This document shows positions 17,343-26,689 of a DNA stretch of 64,000 bases, piece by piece. The notes under the pieces are model-generated. The model was given only the letters and a program-made list of their open reading frames with translations, searched no databases and was not told the DNA's origin. The DNA lies in NCBI RefSeq assembly GCF_002217795.2, contig NZ_AP018823.1, positions 3,534,001 through 3,598,000 on the forward strand, in the 5' to 3' direction. The position numbers and the translations under genes were made by a program. This DNA comes from Aquitalea magnusonii (GTDB lineage Bacteria > Pseudomonadota > Gammaproteobacteria > Burkholderiales > Chromobacteriaceae). Within the stretch, counting starts at the first letter, position 1. Each line of letters starts with the position of its first letter.

Positions 17343-18437
17343 ATGCAGGTGATCCGACAGCTCCGTTTTCTTGTGCTGGTTGTTGCAATAATGTTGCACA
17401 GCCAGGCATGGGCGTTTTCGGTCACTTTCATCTCACCGGGGCGCCCTGATGAGGCCTTCTGGCTGAGTGCCAGCCGGGCAATGCAGGCGGCTGCCAGCCA
17501 GTTGGGTATCCAGCTGGAGGTGCTGTATGCCCAGCGCGATCCATTGCAGATGGTAAAGCTGACCCGGATGGTGGCACAGCGCCCGCGCAAGCCGGACTAC
17601 CTGCTGCTGGTCAACGAAAAACTGACCGGCCCAGCCATGTTATCCATCGCCGATCAGGCGGGTATTCCCAGCTTCATCAGCTTCAATCAACTGACGCCGG
17701 CGCAATTGCAAGCCAGTGGCCTGCCGCGTCAGCGGCTGCGGCGCTGGCTTGGTTCGCTGGCACCAGATAACACCATGGCTGGCAGCCTCACCATGCAGGC
17801 CCTGCTGGATGAAGCCCGCCAGCGCTTCCCTCGGGGTACGCCGCTCCATGTACTGATGATGGCCGGTGACCGCTCCACACCGGCATCCACCGAACGGGTG
17901 GAAGGTGCCAGGCAGGTACTGGCCGCCCACCCATCGGCCCGGCTGACCCAGCTGGTTTATGGAGAATGGGAACGGCAGCGTGCTCAGCAGCAAGGCTTGT
18001 GGCTGCTGCAGCGCTATCCGCAGATCAATATTGTCTGGGCAGCCAACGATGAAATGGCATTCGGTCTGGAAGATGCCATTACCCGCAGTGGCAAACAGCC
18101 AGGCAAGCAGGTGCTGGTCAGTGCCATCAACAATTCACGCCAGGCCATGCGTGAGCGGCGCGACGGACGTCTGAGCGCACTGGCGGCGGGCCATTTCATG
18201 ATGGGTGCCTGGAGTCTGGTGCTGCTGTACGACTATCAGCACGGGCAGGACTTTGCCAGCGAAGGGCTGCAACTGCAGCCTGTGGTGTTTGGTACGGTGT
18301 CTACGGCGCAAGCCCGGCGCTTTTTGCAATTATTTGCCGATAATGACTTCAGCGGCATTCACTTCAAGCAGTTCAGCAAATTTGCCAATCCGGCCTTGCA
18401 GCGCTATGCCTTCGGCTTTAGCGCATTGCTGAACTAG
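17343..18437 (+). CDS. Periplasmic substrate-binding protein paired with a diguanylate cyclase
   Basis: The 364-residue product has a clear signal peptide (residues 1-24, cleavage after SQAWA) and then a periplasmic-binding-protein fold of the sugar-binding type I kind: VTFISPGRPDEAFWLSAS, VLYAQRDPLQMVKLTRM, PDYLLLVNEK, VLMMAGDRSTPASTERVEG and WAANDEMAFGLEDA. No ABC permease or ATPase is adjacent. Instead a membrane GGDEF protein starts 10 bp downstream, so it probably acts as a ligand sensor for that protein rather than in uptake. AAAGG lies eight bases before the ATG; a stronger AGGAGG sits further upstream next to an out-of-frame ATG at 17324. The ligand is unknown. Confidence 0.85.
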   Translation: MQVIRQLRFLVLVVAIMLHSQAWAFSVTFISPGRPDEAFWLSASRAMQAAASQLGIQLEVLYAQRDPLQMVKLTRMVAQRPRKPDYLLLVNEKLTGPAMLSIADQAGIPSFISFNQLTPAQLQASGLPRQRLRRWLGSLAPDNTMAGSLTMQALLDEARQRFPRGTPLHVLMMAGDRSTPASTERVEGARQVLAAHPSARLTQLVYGEWERQRAQQQGLWLLQRYPQINIVWAANDEMAFGLEDAITRSGKQPGKQVLVSAINNSRQAMRERRDGRLSALAAGHFMMGAWSLVLLYDYQHGQDFASEGLQLQPVVFGTVSTAQARRFLQLFADNDFSGIHFKQFSKFANPALQRYAFGFSALLN

Positions 18438-18447
18438 GAGCTTGTCC

Positions 18448-20322
18448 ATGCCGACGCGCCGACTCACCCGCCAACTGATCTGGCAACTGCTGCTGTACAC
18501 CCTGCTGTTCGGTGTGGCAGTCACCACGCTTAAGGCGGTACAGGTTCTACACAATGGCCAACAGCAAATGGATGCCATTCCGGCCACGGTGTCACGCCTC
18601 TATCTGCCCTTGCTGGGACAGAGTGCCTGGGACGTGGACATCCCGGCCATTCAGCTGCAATTGCGCCTGATCGCCCAGTTGCCAGGCGTGCAGAGTGTCG
18701 AGCTGCGCACCGAGCTGGGCCAGTCGCTGCGCTATGAAAACCCGGAAGCAGCCGACCGCCTCAATAGTGAGGAATACCGCTTGCCGCTGCGGGCAACACA
18801 TAGCATGGAAAGCATAGGCAGCCTGCTGGTCACCGTGTCACACCAGCACATCTACCACGCCATGTGGCAAGAGGTCATCAGCTCGGCCTTGCAGTTCCTG
18901 CTGGAGTTTTTCGGCCTGGCATTGCTGCTGTGGTGGCTGTTTAACCGCCAGTTGGTCAAGCCTCTGCAAGACATGGCGCATACGGTACGCAATTATCAGC
19001 CAGGCCAGCCACTGCCGCCCTTGCTGCCCGGTACGCCCGAGCAGGTGGTGGATAATGAGCTCAGTGAGCTGGCGCGGGCCTTTCGCAGCATGAGCAGTAA
19101 CATCAACCGCCATCTGGCGGAACGGCAGGTCATCGAAACCGAGTTGGCCAGTCACCGCGACCAGTTGGCCGACCTGGTGACAGAGCGCACGCGGGAGCTG
19201 GATCAGCTACTGAGTTTCCAGCAATTGATCGCCGGCATCTCCACGCGCTTCATCAATATTCCACTGCACGACATCGACCAGGCCACCGACATGGCACTGG
19301 GCGAGATCGGCCGCTTCATGCAAGTGGAGCGCTGTTACCTGATCAGCTTTGCTGACAACTGGCTGGTTGAGACGGTGCATGAATGGTGTGCATCCGGCAT
19401 CCAGCCCACCACCCATACCCTGCGGGGACAAAGCATGCTGCAACGTCAGTGGGCCTGTCAGCAACTGCAGAACTTCGGTTTGCTATCGCTGGATGCACTG
19501 ACCGACCTGCCGGAGAGCGCCAGCACCGAACGAGCGGAGCTGCAAGCCCATCAAGTGCAGAGCCTGTTCATGCTGCGCATCGACCACATGGGCCGGCCGG
19601 TTGGCATGTTTGGTTGCGACATGATCAGCCGGCAGCGTCGCTGGCAAGGCAAGGAACAGCAGCAAGCCCGGCTGGTGGGGGAAACACTGGCCAATACCAT
19701 CATCCGCCGACAGCAATTGCAGGCGCTAAGCAGTGCCCAGCAGCAACTGCGCAGCGCCAATGCCGATCTGGCGCGCATGGCGTTCAGCGACGGCCTCACC
19801 GGGATTGCCAACCGACGTTATTTCGATGAGCAGCTCAGCCAGTATTTCCAGCAGGCCAGACAGGAAGCCAGCCCGCTGAGCGTGCTGCAGATCGACATCG
19901 ACTATTTCAAGCAATTCAACGATAGCTATGGCCATCTGGCAGGTGATCAATGCCTGCGCCAGGTTGCCCAGTGCATCCAGGCCCGGCTACCAGAGCCACA
20001 AGACCTGGCGGCACGGGTGGGGGGTGAAGAATTCAGCGTGCTGCTGCCCGGCAGCAACAGCGAACACGCCTGCCAACTGGCCGAGCAGATCCGGCTTGCC
20101 ATCTGGCAACTGGCCATTGCCCATCGGCAGAGCAGTGCCGGCGACCGGGTAAGCGTCAGTATCGGCGTGGCCACCCGCCATGCACAGCACGATAGCGCTC
20201 ATTTGCTGATGCGCGATGCCGACCGGGCCCTGTATCGGGCCAAGCACCTGGGGCGCAATCAGGTGAGCTGTGCCGATGCGCCCTCCCCCATCAGCAATCA
20301 GTCCAATCGCACCTTCCCATGA
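18448..20322 (+). CDS. Membrane-bound diguanylate cyclase with HAMP-like and GAF-like regions
   Basis: The 624-residue protein has a membrane helix at about 11-31, a periplasmic sensor domain of about 110 residues, a second helix at about 150-168, a HAMP-like linker, a coiled stretch (about 215-250), a GAF-like domain (about 265-425), and a GGDEF domain. The signature is GGEEF at 525-529, and DIDYFKQFNDSYGHLAGD precedes it, so synthesis of cyclic di-GMP is expected. The inhibitory RxxD site is altered: residue 516 is Glu where Arg is required. The start at 18448 follows AGGAG by seven bases. It is an operon partner of the binding protein just upstream. Confidence 0.9.
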   Translation: MPTRRLTRQLIWQLLLYTLLFGVAVTTLKAVQVLHNGQQQMDAIPATVSRLYLPLLGQSAWDVDIPAIQLQLRLIAQLPGVQSVELRTELGQSLRYENPEAADRLNSEEYRLPLRATHSMESIGSLLVTVSHQHIYHAMWQEVISSALQFLLEFFGLALLLWWLFNRQLVKPLQDMAHTVRNYQPGQPLPPLLPGTPEQVVDNELSELARAFRSMSSNINRHLAERQVIETELASHRDQLADLVTERTRELDQLLSFQQLIAGISTRFINIPLHDIDQATDMALGEIGRFMQVERCYLISFADNWLVETVHEWCASGIQPTTHTLRGQSMLQRQWACQQLQNFGLLSLDALTDLPESASTERAELQAHQVQSLFMLRIDHMGRPVGMFGCDMISRQRRWQGKEQQQARLVGETLANTIIRRQQLQALSSAQQQLRSANADLARMAFSDGLTGIANRRYFDEQLSQYFQQARQEASPLSVLQIDIDYFKQFNDSYGHLAGDQCLRQVAQCIQARLPEPQDLAARVGGEEFSVLLPGSNSEHACQLAEQIRLAIWQLAIAHRQSSAGDRVSVSIGVATRHAQHDSAHLLMRDADRALYRAKHLGRNQVSCADAPSPISNQSNRTFP

Positions 20323-20344
20323 AAAAGCCCGGCCATGCCGGGCT
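20321..20344 (-). terminator. Terminator of metF
   Basis: AGCCCGGC and GCCGGGCT pair around a three-base loop; the A-run at 20322-20326 gives a U-tract on the minus strand. It lies 24 bases beyond the metF stop codon. Confidence 0.75.
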
Positions 20345-20367
20345 GCCTCATGCTTGGGCGCTGGCGC

Positions 20368-21204
20368 TTACAAGCCCAGCCGTTGCCATACCGTGGACAC
20401 CAGGCCAGCCTGGTTCAAGGTATAGAAGTGCAGGCCCGGCGCACCCCCTGCCAGCAGGCGGTCACACAGCTCGGTGACTACATCCAGCCCCAGCGCGCGA
20501 ATGGAAGCCGCGTCATCGTAATAGGATTGCATGCGTTGGCGCAGCCAGCGCGGCACTTCGGCCCCGCACATATCGGAGAAGCGGCAAAGCTGGCCAAAGT
20601 TGGCAATCGGCATGATGCCCGGCACGATGGGAATGTCCACGCCACGCGCTTGTGCTTCATCGACAAAGCGGAAGTAGGCATCCGCATTGAAGAAGTACTG
20701 GGTCATGGCCGAATTGGCACCGGCTTTCACCTTGCGCACGAAATTGTTCAGGTCGTCCTCGGCCGACTTGGCCTGCGGGTGGAATTCCGGATAGGCAGCC
20801 ACTTCAATATGAAAATGTTCGCCATGCTCGCTGCGGATGAACTCGACCAGCTCATTGGCATAGCGGAATTCACCGGCAGCCACCATGCCGGACGGCATGT
20901 CACCACGCAGCGCCACAATGTGACGGATGCCGTGATTGCGGTATTCGTTGAGGATGGCGCTGATGTTTTCCCGTGTCGAGCCGATACACGACAGGTGCGG
21001 TGCCGCGGCATGCCCTTCGCTGCGGATCTCCAGCACGGTGGACAAGGTGCCATCGCGGGTGGTGCCGCCAGCACCGAAGGTCACCGAGAAAAACTGCGGC
21101 TTGAACTGGGCCAGTTGCTGGCGGGTAGTACGCAGCTTGGCCACGCCTTCGGGGGTCTTGGGCGGGAAAAACTCGAAGCTGAAGGTTTTTTTCTGTTCGT
21201 TCAT
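20368..21204 (-). CDS. metF: 5,10-methylenetetrahydrofolate reductase
   Basis: This FAD enzyme makes 5-methyltetrahydrofolate for methionine synthesis. The 278-residue protein shows FSFEFFPPKTPEG at 9-21, the conserved VTFGAGGTTRDGT near 40, ALRGDMPSG near 98, and ITQYFFNADAYFRF-type residues near 165, and has the usual bacterial length. It follows ahcY on the same strand with a terminator between them, so it probably has its own promoter in the 21205-21284 gap. Both genes serve the activated methyl cycle. Confidence 0.96.
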   Translation of the reverse strand: MNEQKKTFSFEFFPPKTPEGVAKLRTTRQQLAQFKPQFFSVTFGAGGTTRDGTLSTVLEIRSEGHAAAPHLSCIGSTRENISAILNEYRNHGIRHIVALRGDMPSGMVAAGEFRYANELVEFIRSEHGEHFHIEVAAYPEFHPQAKSAEDDLNNFVRKVKAGANSAMTQYFFNADAYFRFVDEAQARGVDIPIVPGIMPIANFGQLCRFSDMCGAEVPRWLRQRMQSYYDDAASIRALGLDVVTELCDRLLAGGAPGLHFYTLNQAGLVSTVWQRLGL

Positions 21205-21284
21205 GATCGTCTCTGTCCCTGCTCGGGGCGGCAGGCTTTGTTTTTATACTGCAGCGTGTCGCAGCGGTAGTAGCCCGCGGATAG

Positions 21285-21323
21285 AAAAACGGACAGGTGC
21301 ATCATACCCTGCCCTGTCCGTTT
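21285..21323 (-). terminator. Terminator between ahcY and metF
   Basis: AAACGGACAGG (21287-21297) pairs with CCTGTCCGTTT (21313-21323), and a U-run follows on the minus strand. It is 17 bases after the ahcY stop codon. Confidence 0.75.
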
Positions 21324-21339
21324 GCCTTACAGCCCGCTA

Positions 21340-22740
21340 TCAATAACGATAGTGCGCCGGCTTATAAGGACCCTGCTTCGGCACGCTGATGTAGGCGGCC
21401 TGCTCGTCGGACAGTTCGGTCAGATTGGCACCGATACGCTTCAGGTGCAGGCGGGCCACCTTCTCGTCCAGATGCTTGGGCAGCACATACACTTCCTTGC
21501 CGTACTTTTCACCATGCTGGAAGATTTCCATCTGCGCCAGCACCTGGTTGGTGAAGGAGTTGGACATCACAAAGCTGGGGTGACCGGTGGCGCAGCCCAG
21601 GTTCACCAGACGGCCTTCGGCCAGCAGGATGATGCGCTTGCCATCCGGGAAGATGATGTGGTCAACCTGCGGCTTGATGTTGTCCCACTGGTACTGACGC
21701 AGGCTGGCGACTTCGATTTCGCTGTCGAAGTGGCCGATATTGCACACGATGGCGTTATTGCGCATTTTGACCATGTGCTCGTGGGTAATCACCGACACAT
21801 TACCGGTGGTGGTGACAAAGATGTCGCCCTGATCGGCCACATCATCCATGCGTACCACGCGGTAGCCTTCCATCGCCGCTTGCAGCGCGCAGATCGGGTC
21901 CACTTCGGTCACCCATACGGTGGCACCCAGGCCACGCAGGCTCTGGGCGCAACCCTTGCCCACATCACCGTAGCCCAATACCACGGCTACCTTGCCGGCA
22001 ATCATCACGTCGGTAGCACGCTTGATGCCATCCACCAGCGATTCGCGGCAGCCGTACAGGTTGTCGAACTTGGACTTGGTCACCGAGTCGTTGACGTTGA
22101 AGGCCGGGAACGGCAGACGGCCTTCTTTTTGCATCTGGTACAGACGATGCACGCCGGTGGTGGTTTCTTCGGTGACGCCCTTGATATGCGGCAGACGCTT
22201 GGAATACCAGTGCGGGTCCACTTCCAGGTAACGGGCAATGGCTGCAAACAGCGCGGTTTCTTCTTCGTTGGACGGATGGCTGATGACGCTGCGGTCTTGC
22301 TCGGCCTTGCTGCCCAGCATCAGCAGCAAGGTGGCATCGCCACCGTCATCCAGAATCATATTGGCTTCCTGACCTTCCGGCCATTCGAAGATTTTGTGGG
22401 AGAACTCCCAGTATTCATCCAGGCTTTCACCCTTGAAGGCAAACACCGGGATATTGGCCGCGGCAATGGCTGCAGCAGCGTGGTCCTGGGTGGAGAAGAT
22501 ATTGCAGGAAGCCCAGCGTACATCGGCACCCAGTTCCACCAGGGTTTCGATCAGCACGCCGGTCTGGATGGTCATGTGCAGCGAACCGGCAATGCGCGCG
22601 CCACGCAGCGGCTTCTGGTGGGCGTATTCTTCACGCAGCGCCATCAGGCCGGGCATTTCGGTTTCGGCGATTGCCAGTTCCTTGCGCCCCCAGGCAGCAA
22701 GATTGATATCAGCTACGTGAAAATCGGTGAATTCAGCCAT
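21340..22740 (-). CDS. ahcY: Adenosylhomocysteinase (SAH hydrolase)
   Basis: This NAD-dependent enzyme splits S-adenosylhomocysteine into adenosine and homocysteine. The 466-residue product has [21 protein letters not shown] near residue 45, [18 protein letters not shown] near 75, [21 protein letters not shown] near 210, the NAD-binding [13 protein letters not shown] near 255, and the C-terminal [12 protein letters not shown] 22740 is used because AAAGGA is correctly spaced; the open frame runs 53 codons further only because it reads through the riboswitch. Expression is expected to rise when SAH accumulates. Confidence 0.97.
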   Translation of the reverse strand: MAEFTDFHVADINLAAWGRKELAIAETEMPGLMALREEYAHQKPLRGARIAGSLHMTIQTGVLIETLVELGADVRWASCNIFSTQDHAAAAIAAANIPVFAFKGESLDEYWEFSHKIFEWPEGQEANMILDDGGDATLLLMLGSKAEQDRSVISHPSNEEETALFAAIARYLEVDPHWYSKRLPHIKGVTEETTTGVHRLYQMQKEGRLPFPAFNVNDSVTKSKFDNLYGCRESLVDGIKRATDVMIAGKVAVVLGYGDVGKGCAQSLRGLGATVWVTEVDPICALQAAMEGYRVVRMDDVADQGDIFVTTTGNVSVITHEHMVKMRNNAIVCNIGHFDSEIEVASLRQYQWDNIKPQVDHIIFPDGKRIILLAEGRLVNLGCATGHPSFVMSNSFTNQVLAQMEIFQHGEKYGKEVYVLPKHLDEKVARLHLKRIGANLTELSDEQAAYISVPKQGPYKPAHYRY

Positions 22741-22814
22741 CGTGCAAAGTCCTTTCACACGCCGGCCGGAACGCGGCTCACCCGCTATTCCGGCATCGGC
22801 ACGGAGTTTAGTCA

Positions 22815-22873
22815 GGTGAGCGCCGTTTGCAAGAAGCCCGAGCCTGGGGATTGACCTCGCAGCGCTCCTCGGG
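22815..22873 (-). ncRNA. S-adenosylhomocysteine (SAH) riboswitch upstream of ahcY
   Basis: Read on the minus strand, the leader contains CCCGAGGAGCGCUGCGA, then CCCAGGCUCGGG, then AACGGCGCUCACC. These are the conserved blocks of the SAH riboswitch. CCCGAG pairs with CUCGGG (P1), and GAGCGC can pair with GCGCUC in the 3' strand to form the pseudoknot. The element ends 74 bases before the ahcY start. Such riboswitches turn ahcY on when SAH binds. Recognition is from memory of the consensus, not a covariance-model search. Confidence 0.9.
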
Positions 22874-22979
22874 AATGCCGTAATTATACCTAGAGACACA
22901 AAAATGTGAATGAAACTTGCGCGGCAGGCGTTAAACTAAAACATTGCACATAGCATAGTCACTTTGCATAGCGGGCCTC

Positions 22980-24656
22980 ATGTCTCTTGTTTTTACTACC
23001 ATTTCAGCCATTTCGGGGCTTGCCGCCCTTAGCGCGGCAACCATCGGCATCCTGGCATGGGAACGGCGCAAGGTAACAGGAGCACGCTATCTGGCCTGGT
23101 TGATGCTGGCGGTGACGCTATGGTCTGGCACCGCCATGCTGGAACTGTCTTCCACCTTGCTGCGCGACAAGATTTTCTGGTCCAAGGTGGAATATCTGGG
23201 AACCTTAACCGCACCGGTGCTGTTTTTTCTGCTGGCGGCAGATTACAACCAGCTTGAGCGCGCCCTGCGGCCACGTGCCGTCCTGTTGCTGCTGCTCGTC
23301 CCACTGCTCAGCATGGGGCTGGCCATGAGCAATGAAAAGCACGGGCTGATCTGGAGCAGCTTCCAGGCCTCACCATCCGGCTATAATCTGCTGATTTTCA
23401 ACCATGGCCCGCTGTTCTGGCTGCTGGTGGCTGGCTATTCCTATCTGATGATGCTGCTGGGCTCCTTGCTGCTACTGCGTACCCTGCACTATTACCCGCC
23501 GCATTACCGTGGCCAGTCGCTGATCCTGATGCTGGGCGCCATTGTTCCCTGGCTTGGCAACCTGCTTTATCTGTCCGGCCATATTGCCCTGCAGGGACTG
23601 GACCCCACCCCGCTATGCTTTGCCATCACCGGTGCCATTTTCGCCTTTGATCTGCTCTACCTGCGCATGCTGTACGTGGTACCCATTGCCCGCGGCAACG
23701 CCTTTAATGCGATGGGCGATGGCATTGTGGTGATTGACCGCGATAAAACCATCCTGGATATCAATCCGGCCGCGGCCAATCTGTTTGGCAAGCCTGCTGC
23801 AGTGCTGTGCGGCCAGCAGCTGCACATTGCCTCGCTGGTAGCGGTGGCCGATCACGATGGTTCTCATCAGGTAGAGCTGAATGGACCTGGCTCCCGCTCC
23901 ATCCTGGAAGTACGTGCCTTCCCCATCCGCGAAAGCGGGGTGACGCTGGGGGGGCGCATGCTGGTACTGCGTGATATCTCGCGCCAACGCCTGGCTGAAG
24001 AGGCCCTGCATCAGGCCTATCTGCAACTGAAAACCCGCATCGATGAAATCGAAACCCTGCAGGAGACTTTGCGCGAACAGGCCTTGCACGATCCACTCAC
24101 CGGCCTGTACAACCGCCGCTATCTTGAAGAAACCCTGGGTCGTGAAATCAGCCGGGCCGAGCGCGAACAGCGCTCGCTGACCTTTGCCTTGATTGATCTG
24201 GATAATTTCAAAAGCATCAATGACCGCTTTGGGCACATCATCGGCGATACCGTATTGTGCGCGCTGGCCGATCTGCTGCGCACCTATTGCCGCCAGTCCG
24301 ACATCGTGTGCCGTCTTGGCGGGGAGGAGTTTATCGTTGTGCTGCCTTCTGCCGATCAGCGCAATGGCTGGATGCGGCTGGAACTCCTGCGCCGCCGTTT
24401 CTCCGACCTGCGTTTCCAGGCCGATGAACACACCTTCCAGAGCAGTTTTTCCTGCGGCATTGCCTGCTATCCGGATGATGGCAGCAGCTTTTCCAGCTTA
24501 TATCAGTTGGCAGACCTGGCGCTGTATCAGGCAAAGGCCAAAGGCAAGAACCAGGTTCTACTCCACGGTGCCGACATGCCAATGCCACAGCAGGCAAGCA
24601 GTGCCGCGAGCCACAAGCAAGCTTCGCAGCGTGCGCAGGAAAGCCCAGAGTCATGA
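22980..24656 (+). CDS. 7TM-sensor PAS diguanylate cyclase
   Basis: The 558-residue protein begins with seven hydrophobic helices (about 1-235) resembling the histidine-kinase-type N-terminal 7TM sensor region, including LAWLMLAVTLWSGTAMLE. A PAS domain follows (about 245-340: GDGIVVIDRDKTILDINPAAANLFG), then a short coiled coil, then a GGDEF domain. The active signature is GGEEF at 447-451, preceded by DLDNFKSINDRFGHIIGD, and the inhibitory site RQSD is present at 438-441. It should make cyclic di-GMP under product control. It is monocistronic and ends in a strong terminator. Confidence 0.92.
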   Translation: MSLVFTTISAISGLAALSAATIGILAWERRKVTGARYLAWLMLAVTLWSGTAMLELSSTLLRDKIFWSKVEYLGTLTAPVLFFLLAADYNQLERALRPRAVLLLLLVPLLSMGLAMSNEKHGLIWSSFQASPSGYNLLIFNHGPLFWLLVAGYSYLMMLLGSLLLLRTLHYYPPHYRGQSLILMLGAIVPWLGNLLYLSGHIALQGLDPTPLCFAITGAIFAFDLLYLRMLYVVPIARGNAFNAMGDGIVVIDRDKTILDINPAAANLFGKPAAVLCGQQLHIASLVAVADHDGSHQVELNGPGSRSILEVRAFPIRESGVTLGGRMLVLRDISRQRLAEEALHQAYLQLKTRIDEIETLQETLREQALHDPLTGLYNRRYLEETLGREISRAEREQRSLTFALIDLDNFKSINDRFGHIIGDTVLCALADLLRTYCRQSDIVCRLGGEEFIVVLPSADQRNGWMRLELLRRRFSDLRFQADEHTFQSSFSCGIACYPDDGSSFSSLYQLADLALYQAKAKGKNQVLLHGADMPMPQQASSAASHKQASQRAQESPES

Positions 24657-24683
24657 AAAAAGCCGGGAAATCCCGGCTTTTTT
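24656..24683. terminator. Bidirectional terminator between the GGDEF gene and sspB
   Basis: Six A plus GCCGGGA pair with TCCCGGC plus six T around a two-base centre. It serves both convergent genes and overlaps the GGDEF stop codon. Confidence 0.88.
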
Positions 24684-24700
24684 CAGTGTGAGCACCTTGT

Positions 24701-25141
24701 TTATTTGACGATACGCAAGCTGGGGCGGCCCGAAGGACGTGCCGGTGCTTCTTCCTTCACGCTGGCAAGGTCCGTCTCAGGCTCAGACTCTGCCACCGGC
24801 TGCAAAGCAGGTGCTGCCGGTGCCGCGCTGTTCAGCTCCACCTCGAACCCCATGCCCTCGCCTGTTTCGCGGGCGAAAATGGACATCACATTACCGATGG
24901 GGACCCAGATATCACGGGACACCCCGGCAAAACGGGCAGAGAACGATACCCATTCGTTATCGATACGCAGATTGTGTGTGGCAGATGCCGCGATATTGAG
25001 CACGATCTCGTTGTTCTTCACGTACTCACGCGGAACATCGGCATGTTCGTCCACCCACACCACCAGGAAGGGGGTATGGCCATTGTCCGTACACCACTCA
25101 TAGAGGGCACGGAGCATATAGGGCTTGGTGCTGGTGCTCAT
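24701..25141 (-). CDS. sspB: ClpXP protease specificity-enhancing factor SspB
   Basis: SspB delivers ssrA-tagged proteins to ClpXP. The 146-residue protein has the folded domain STKPYMLRALYEWCTDNGHTPFLVV through WVPIGNVMSIFARETG, then a flexible Ala/Pro/Glu-rich tail, and ends in the ClpX-binding type of motif PSLRIVK. ATG 25141 is used because AAGG lies six bases upstream; an in-frame ATG two codons earlier has no spacing. It follows sspA by 8 bp, the classical sspAB operon. Confidence 0.95.
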   Translation of the reverse strand: MSTSTKPYMLRALYEWCTDNGHTPFLVVWVDEHADVPREYVKNNEIVLNIAASATHNLRIDNEWVSFSARFAGVSRDIWVPIGNVMSIFARETGEGMGFEVELNSAAPAAPALQPVAESEPETDLASVKEEAPARPSGRPSLRIVK

Positions 25142-25149
25142 GGTCATCC

Positions 25150-25752
25150 TTACTTGCGCATGGCCTTTTCAGACGGAGTCAGCGAGTCGATGAAGGACTG
25201 ACGCTGGAAGATGCGTTCTGCGTATTTCAGGATGGGCGCAGCATGCTTGCCCAGATCAATGTTGTAGTGCTCCAGACGCCACATCAGCGGTGCAATGGCA
25301 ACATCAATCATGGAGAAATCATCGCCCAGCATGAACTTCTGTTTGGCAAACACCGGCGCAATGGTGGTCAGGCCATCGCGAATGGCTTCGCGTGCCTTGC
25401 TGGCTTCCTTGCCAGTTGCGCTGGCTTCCAGCACTTTGACATTGCAGAACAGCTCGTTTTCAAAACGGTGCAGGAACAGGCGGGCACGGGCGCGCATCAC
25501 CGGATCGGCAGGCATCAGTTGCGGGTGCGGGAAACGCTCATCAATGTATTCGTTGATGATGTTGGATTCGTGCAGGATCAGGTCGCGCTCTACCAGTACC
25601 GGCACTTCGTTGTAGGGATTCATCACAGCCAGATCTTCCGGCTTGTTGTGAATGTCCACATCGATGATCTCGAAATCCATTCCCTTTTCATACAACACGA
25701 TACGGCAACGTTGGCTGAAGGGGCAGGTAATTCCAGAATAAAGAGTCATCAT
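25150..25752 (-). CDS. sspA: Stringent starvation protein A (GST-fold RNA polymerase partner)
   Basis: The 200-residue GST-fold protein begins MMTLYSGITCPFSQRCRIVL and has LHESNIINEYIDERFPHPQL near residue 60, matching SspA. SspA binds RNA polymerase and affects acid tolerance and stationary-phase expression in other proteobacteria. It is the first gene of the sspAB pair. The second Met, one codon in, is an equally good start. Confidence 0.94.
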   Translation of the reverse strand: MMTLYSGITCPFSQRCRIVLYEKGMDFEIIDVDIHNKPEDLAVMNPYNEVPVLVERDLILHESNIINEYIDERFPHPQLMPADPVMRARARLFLHRFENELFCNVKVLEASATGKEASKAREAIRDGLTTIAPVFAKQKFMLGDDFSMIDVAIAPLMWRLEHYNIDLGKHAAPILKYAERIFQRQSFIDSLTPSEKAMRK

Positions 25753-25862
25753 GGCTAGCGGATATCCTTGACAGAGGCAATCGTTTTCAATCGAAGCGGG
25801 GATTTTACCATTTTCGGGATGGCAATTTCCACCACAACATCACAAGTCAATGATTACAAAAG

Positions 25863-25890
25863 AAAAAAGGCGGAAATCTCCGCCTTTTTT
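25863..25890. terminator. Terminator of the petABC operon
   Basis: Six A plus GGCGGA pair with TCCGCC plus six T around a four-base loop. It lies 21 bases beyond the petC stop codon. Confidence 0.88.
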
Positions 25891-25910
25891 CTTACTGCCT
25901 TGCTCACTGA

Positions 25911-26672
25911 TCAGTGAACATCTTTCCAGTATTCCTTCTTCAGGAAGTAGGTCAGCGGCAGCAGCAGCAAGCCCAGGAACATCAGCACGACATAGCCGAT
26001 CTGATGACGCTTGACCTGTGCCGGCTCACCGATGAAGACCAGATAGTTGGTCAGGTCAGCCATACGCTTGTCAAACTCCACCGTATTGGCCTTGCCGTTT
26101 TCCAGCTTGGTCAACGAACCTGCCTTGACCAGCTCAAGCTTACGCTCTTCGTGGCCTGCGGCATTCTTTTCGGTTTTCAGCACCTGCTCACCCTGCATTT
26201 CCCACAGCACGTGCGGCATGCCAACCTTGTCGAACACCAGGTTGTTCCAACCGGTAGGACGGGTCGGATCGCGGTAGAAGCCACGCAGGTAGGCGTACAG
26301 ATAGTCTGCGCCACGGGAACGCGCGATCAGCGACAGATCCGGCGGAGCCGCACCCAGCCACAGCTTGGCGTCCTTCTTGTCCATGGAGACATTCATCTGA
26401 TCACCAATCTTGGCGCCTTCGGGCATCAGGTTGGCCTTGATCTGCTCTTCGGACAAGCCGATGTCTTCCAGACGGTTGTAGCGCATGGCGCTGGCCGAGT
26501 GGCAGGACAGGCAGTAGTTGCTGAACAGTTGCGCACCGCGTTGCAGGCTTTCAGTGTCCTGAATGTCAATCGGTGCCTTTTCCAGCGCAGGCCCTTCATT
26601 GGCCAGAACCGTGCCGCTTACCGGCAACACCAGCGCCATGGCAGCGATCAGGTGGCGGATTTTGCTTTTCAT
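25911..26672 (-). CDS. petC: Cytochrome c1 of the bc1 complex
   Basis: The 253-residue protein has an N-terminal signal segment (MKSKIRHLIAAMALVLPVSG), the single heme motif CLSCH near residue 54, the PPDLSLIARSRGADYLYAYLRGFY segment, and a C-terminal anchor helix (about 226-245) ending KKEYWKDVH. It is the third gene of petABC. ATG 26672 follows AAAGGA closely; the frame stays open upstream across petB but in the wrong reading frame for any family sequence. Confidence 0.95.
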   Translation of the reverse strand: MKSKIRHLIAAMALVLPVSGTVLANEGPALEKAPIDIQDTESLQRGAQLFSNYCLSCHSASAMRYNRLEDIGLSEEQIKANLMPEGAKIGDQMNVSMDKKDAKLWLGAAPPDLSLIARSRGADYLYAYLRGFYRDPTRPTGWNNLVFDKVGMPHVLWEMQGEQVLKTEKNAAGHEERKLELVKAGSLTKLENGKANTVEFDKRMADLTNYLVFIGEPAQVKRHQIGYVVLMFLGLLLLPLTYFLKKEYWKDVH

Positions 26673-26689
26673 ATGTCCTTTCCCCTTGC

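Noticed and set aside
17324..17440. Small ORF next to AGGAGG before the binding-protein gene
   Set aside because: The ATG is too close to the purine run, the frame differs from the downstream gene, and the 38 residues show no pattern. A leader peptide cannot be excluded but is unsupported.
22741..22899. 53-codon N-terminal extension of ahcY
   Set aside because: It reads through the SAH riboswitch and has no resemblance to SAH hydrolases.
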